25,051 nucleotides of DNA from JAZKFT01 sp043760535 (lineage in GTDB: Bacteria > Bacteroidota > Bacteroidia > Chitinophagales > Chitinophagaceae), in NCBI GenBank assembly GCA_043760535.1, contig JAYUOV010000301.1:1-25051 (forward strand), in the 5' to 3' direction. The notes under the pieces were generated by a model. It did not search any database. It was not told the origin of the DNA and was given only the letters and a program-made list of their open reading frames with translations. The position numbers and the translations under genes were made by a program. Shown here piece by piece: positions 22,784-25,051 of the stretch (within the stretch, counting starts at the first letter, position 1; each line of letters opens with the position of its first letter).

Positions 22784-22842
22784 ATAGTAGTACAAAATTT
22801 CAACGGAGCGTCGCCAATGTCGCCAAATAGTAGTACAAAAGC
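22784..22842 (-). repeat. Dispersed element, copies 2 and 3 in tandem
   Basis: The 14-mer ATAGTAGTACAAAA occurs at 22784-22797 and 22827-22840 in the same orientation, 43 bases apart. The right copy is preceded by TCGCCAATGTCGC and followed by GC, as at 11227-11261. The longest open frame of the BamA-like gene runs through the right copy, creating an artificial N-terminus. Confidence 0.75.
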
Positions 22843-22939
22843 CCGGCTTCAAAAAAAAAACCAAGCAGTAAAAATCTTAAAATCGCACAATCCTCAAAAT
22901 CCTAGTACTTCCCTGTTTACATTGCAAAGCTATTGTTAC

Positions 22940-24718
22940 ATGCCTTTCTATCTACTTAAAATAAAATTGTTGTTGGTTTTTTGCCTTTTGTACTGTGGCT
23001 TTGCCATGGGGCAATATCATGTACAGTACGGCTTTGCCGATAGTAGTGCCATTAAAAATGCAGGCCGTTTTAAAACCAGTTTTCCTTCGCAAAAAACAGC
23101 TACGGATTATGTAAATACCCTGCCGGCGCAAATGGCAGCTTTGGGTTATTTTTCGGCATCTGCCGATTCGGTTTCGTTTAGTAAGGACAGCGCTTTTGTA
23201 AAAATATATCTCGGTGGCATCTTTTCTTTTTACAATATAAAACCTAATGAAGCGGCACAAAAAACAATGGCCACAAGGGGCATTGTCTGGAAAAACAGAC
23301 CACTGCCAACCGACCTTTTAAACATCAACAACCAGTTGCTGGATTATTTTGAAAATACCGGCAAACCCTTTGCAGCATTACTTCTCGACAGTATGCAATG
23401 GATAGATAATAACCTAAATGCCATTTATAAAATAGAACCGGGGCCTACTTATAAAATAGACAGCCTGCACGTAATTGGCAAAGCAAAAATTAGTTCTTAC
23501 TACTTGCAACGCTACCTGCGTATTACCAACGGCTCGGTGTATAATAAGCAAAGCCTCGATGGTATTAGCCAGCGAATTAGCGAATTGCCTTTTTTGCAGG
23601 AAGCGGCTCCCTGGCGGCTGAGTATGCTTACCGGAGGTTCGGTGGTTAATCTTTTTTTGGAACCCAAACGAAGCAGTCAGGTGTATGTGTTACTGGGGCT
23701 GCTGCCAGCTAGTGAGCAGAGTGGCAGCAGTAAACTTACGGTTACCGGCGAAGCCAATATTAACCTGAAAAATGCCCTTGCTGCTGGCGAAACCATTGGC
23801 ATTAACTGGCAGCAGATACAGTATAAATCGCCTCGGATTAACCTACAGTACCAGCAGCCATATATTTTTAAATCGGCCTTTGGCCTTGATGCTGGTTTTG
23901 AGCTTTTTAAAAAAGATACGCAGTGGGTAAATATTAATTCAAGGGTAGGGGTGCTGTACGAGTTAAGTGCCCGGCAAACAGGTAAAATAGTGCTGCAATC
24001 GCTGCAAACAAATGTAACTTACGTGGATACCAATATTGTAAAAAAATCGAAACAACTTCCAGCTATTTTAGATGTGAGCAGTGTAAATATTGGGCTTGAT
24101 TATGCCTTTAACAGCACCAATTACAGGCTTAATCCTCGCCGTGGCTGGGATATTTTGTTACAGGTAAATGCCGGAACCAAACAGGTAAAACGCAATAATG
24201 ATGTTTTGAGGCTGAAAGACCCGCAGAATCCGGCTTTTAATTTTGCCAGTCTCTACGATTCTATAAAAACCAATGCCTACCAGTTTAGGCTAAAGAGCAG
24301 TGTAAGCTATTATTTTCCGCTGGGCAGGCAGGCGGTTTTAAAAGCCGCAATGCAAAGCGGCTGGTACCAAAGTCCAGACATTTTTCGTAACGAATTGTTT
24401 CAGATTGGCGGCTACCGCCTGCTTCGTGGTTTTGATGAGGAAAGTATTTATGCTAATTTGTACAGTGTGCTTACAGCAGAATTTCGGTACCTAATTGGCA
24501 CCAATTCGTACTTTTTTGGTTTTGCCGATGGTGGTTATGTTAATTATAAACAAAGGGCTACCCAATTTTCTAATACATATCTAGGTACAGGTGTGGGCCT
24601 TGCTTTCGAAACAGGTAATAGTCTTTTAAACCTGAGCCTTGCAGTGGGTAAAAGGAATGATGTGCCATTAAACCTCCGACAATCCAAAATTCATATTGGG
24701 TTTGTAAATTTCTTTTAA
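22940..24718 (+). CDS. BamA/TamA-like outer-membrane protein (POTRA plus surface-antigen barrel)
   Basis: 592 residues from ATG at 22940, which opens a proper signal peptide (MPFYLLKIKLLLVFCLLYCGFAMG, cleavage near 24). The longer frame to 22817 runs through a dispersed repeat. After a short N-terminal region, a POTRA-like unit is seen at about residues 165-230 (YKIEPGPTYKIDSLHVIGKAKISSYYLQRYLRI, then ISELPFLQE). The C-terminal half is an Omp85-type 16-strand barrel, with GWDILLQVNAG and the strand-12/loop signature YRLLRGFDEESIYAN (near 505-520), equivalent to the VRGY/F motif of the L6 loop; it ends with HIGFVNFF, an aromatic last strand. Omp85 proteins insert or move proteins across the outer membrane. 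Smaller than BamA, so probably a TamA-like or accessory member. A secreted protein gene follows 49 bases later. Confidence 0.88.
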   Translation: MPFYLLKIKLLLVFCLLYCGFAMGQYHVQYGFADSSAIKNAGRFKTSFPSQKTATDYVNTLPAQMAALGYFSASADSVSFSKDSAFVKIYLGGIFSFYNIKPNEAAQKTMATRGIVWKNRPLPTDLLNINNQLLDYFENTGKPFAALLLDSMQWIDNNLNAIYKIEPGPTYKIDSLHVIGKAKISSYYLQRYLRITNGSVYNKQSLDGISQRISELPFLQEAAPWRLSMLTGGSVVNLFLEPKRSSQVYVLLGLLPASEQSGSSKLTVTGEANINLKNALAAGETIGINWQQIQYKSPRINLQYQQPYIFKSAFGLDAGFELFKKDTQWVNINSRVGVLYELSARQTGKIVLQSLQTNVTYVDTNIVKKSKQLPAILDVSSVNIGLDYAFNSTNYRLNPRRGWDILLQVNAGTKQVKRNNDVLRLKDPQNPAFNFASLYDSIKTNAYQFRLKSSVSYYFPLGRQAVLKAAMQSGWYQSPDIFRNELFQIGGYRLLRGFDEESIYANLYSVLTAEFRYLIGTNSYFFGFADGGYVNYKQRATQFSNTYLGTGVGLAFETGNSLLNLSLAVGKRNDVPLNLRQSKIHIGFVNFF

Positions 24719-24767
24719 CGAACCGCTCATTGATACCCTTTGAAAAAAATCAACCTATTTTCGCAGT

Positions 24768-25051
24768 ATGAAAAGGTTTGTAGAGCTAATTATGGTAGCG
24801 GTTTTCGTCGCAGTTCAGGTAAGTTCGGTTTTATTAATTGCCCAGCCCACAAAACCCGTTGCCAAACAAACTGTAAAGCCGAAACCACTAGTCAATAGTA
24901 CCAAAGACAGCCTTTTACAAAAGCCGGTAACTTTAGCGACCAATTCGCAAAAAGATTCAGTTATGGTTCTTCAGGCTGATTTATGGCAGTTGTACACAAA
25001 TGCTGCCGGTGATACAAAGCAGGATGCCTGGCTGGTTATAAAACCTGTAAA
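24768..25051 (+). CDS. Partial secreted protein, cut by the window end
   Basis: 94 complete codons, open to the last base. It starts MKRFVELIMVAVFVAVQVSS with a hydrophobic helix continuing to LLIA-Q, a typical signal peptide. Then comes a Lys/Pro/Thr/Ser-rich linker (about 28-65), then VMVLQADLWQLYTNAAGDTKQDAWLV (about 66-90), the start of a folded domain. I do not recognise the family. It is 49 bases downstream of the BamA-like gene on the same strand, so co-transcription is likely and an envelope role is a reasonable guess. TATTTTCGC just upstream is a one-mismatch -7 box, so it may also have its own promoter. Confidence 0.75.
   Translation, partial: MKRFVELIMVAVFVAVQVSSVLLIAQPTKPVAKQTVKPKPLVNSTKDSLLQKPVTLATNSQKDSVMVLQADLWQLYTNAAGDTKQDAWLVIKPV

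Larger units (their letters stand above)
22662..22939. other. Divergent repeat-rich region between hemW and BamA-like gene
   Basis: 278 bases with no gene. From left to right: a heptamer array (22683-22752), then two copies of ATAGTAGTACAAAA (22784-22797 and 22827-22840) separated by a GC-richer spacer containing GTCGCC twice. Promoters for both flanking genes should lie here, but no clean TAnnTTTG was found; TTTACATTGC near 22917 is an imperfect candidate for the plus gene. Confidence 0.6.

Noticed and set aside
22784..22840. Two 14-mers as target-site duplication of an insertion sequence
   Set aside because: Only 29 bases lie between them, there is no transposase or terminal inverted repeat, and a third copy exists elsewhere.

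Overview
The window looks like a chromosomal segment of a Bacteroidota bacterium, most likely a Chitinophagaceae-type relative. The evidence is AT-rich DNA, a tiny THX-type ribosomal protein gene, a TonB-dependent receptor, a POTRA/BamA-like outer-membrane protein, TolC and adaptor genes, a Bacteroidota-style short HTH repressor, almost no Shine-Dalgarno sequences, and a few TAnnTTTG -7 boxes. I read family membership from motifs; no database was searched.

Layout. Positions 1-1750 look accessory: a structured gene-free stretch, a small phage-repressor-like HTH gene, a shared bidirectional terminator, an orphan SUKH (SMI1/KNR4) gene, and a GC-rich hairpin element. Positions 1749-4578 (minus strand) hold a TPR membrane-anchored protein, ribosomal protein THX and ribonuclease E/G. 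Then come an ElaA-type acetyltransferase and a large SNF2 ATPase (plus), converging on gpsA (minus). Positions 9752-15491 (minus) hold an amino-acid permease plus Cys/Met-type PLP enzyme pair, then a TolC-like channel and a periplasmic adaptor with no inner-membrane pump gene beside them. From 15527 a TonB receptor and a polyprenyl-phosphate-type GT2 run on plus and converge on a GT87-like membrane protein. A minus-strand series follows: hemW, Uma2-family protein, aldose-1-epimerase-like, GT87-like. The end carries a BamA/TamA-like protein and a partial secreted protein (plus).

The genes are mostly ordinary; the more interesting material is intergenic. Two arrays of period-7 repeats (unit GGTTCAA) lie 17 kb apart, one ending in a perfect 25-bp inverted repeat with a T-run. 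A 14-bp word, ATAGTAGTACAAAA, occurs three times, and two copies share a wider core. These repeats overlap the longest possible open frames of three genes, so I moved those starts downstream. The first 375 bases and the 1531-1650 stretch are gene-free and hairpin-rich and may encode structured RNA or be dispersed repeats. I did not find a convincing complete novel defence or biosynthetic system.
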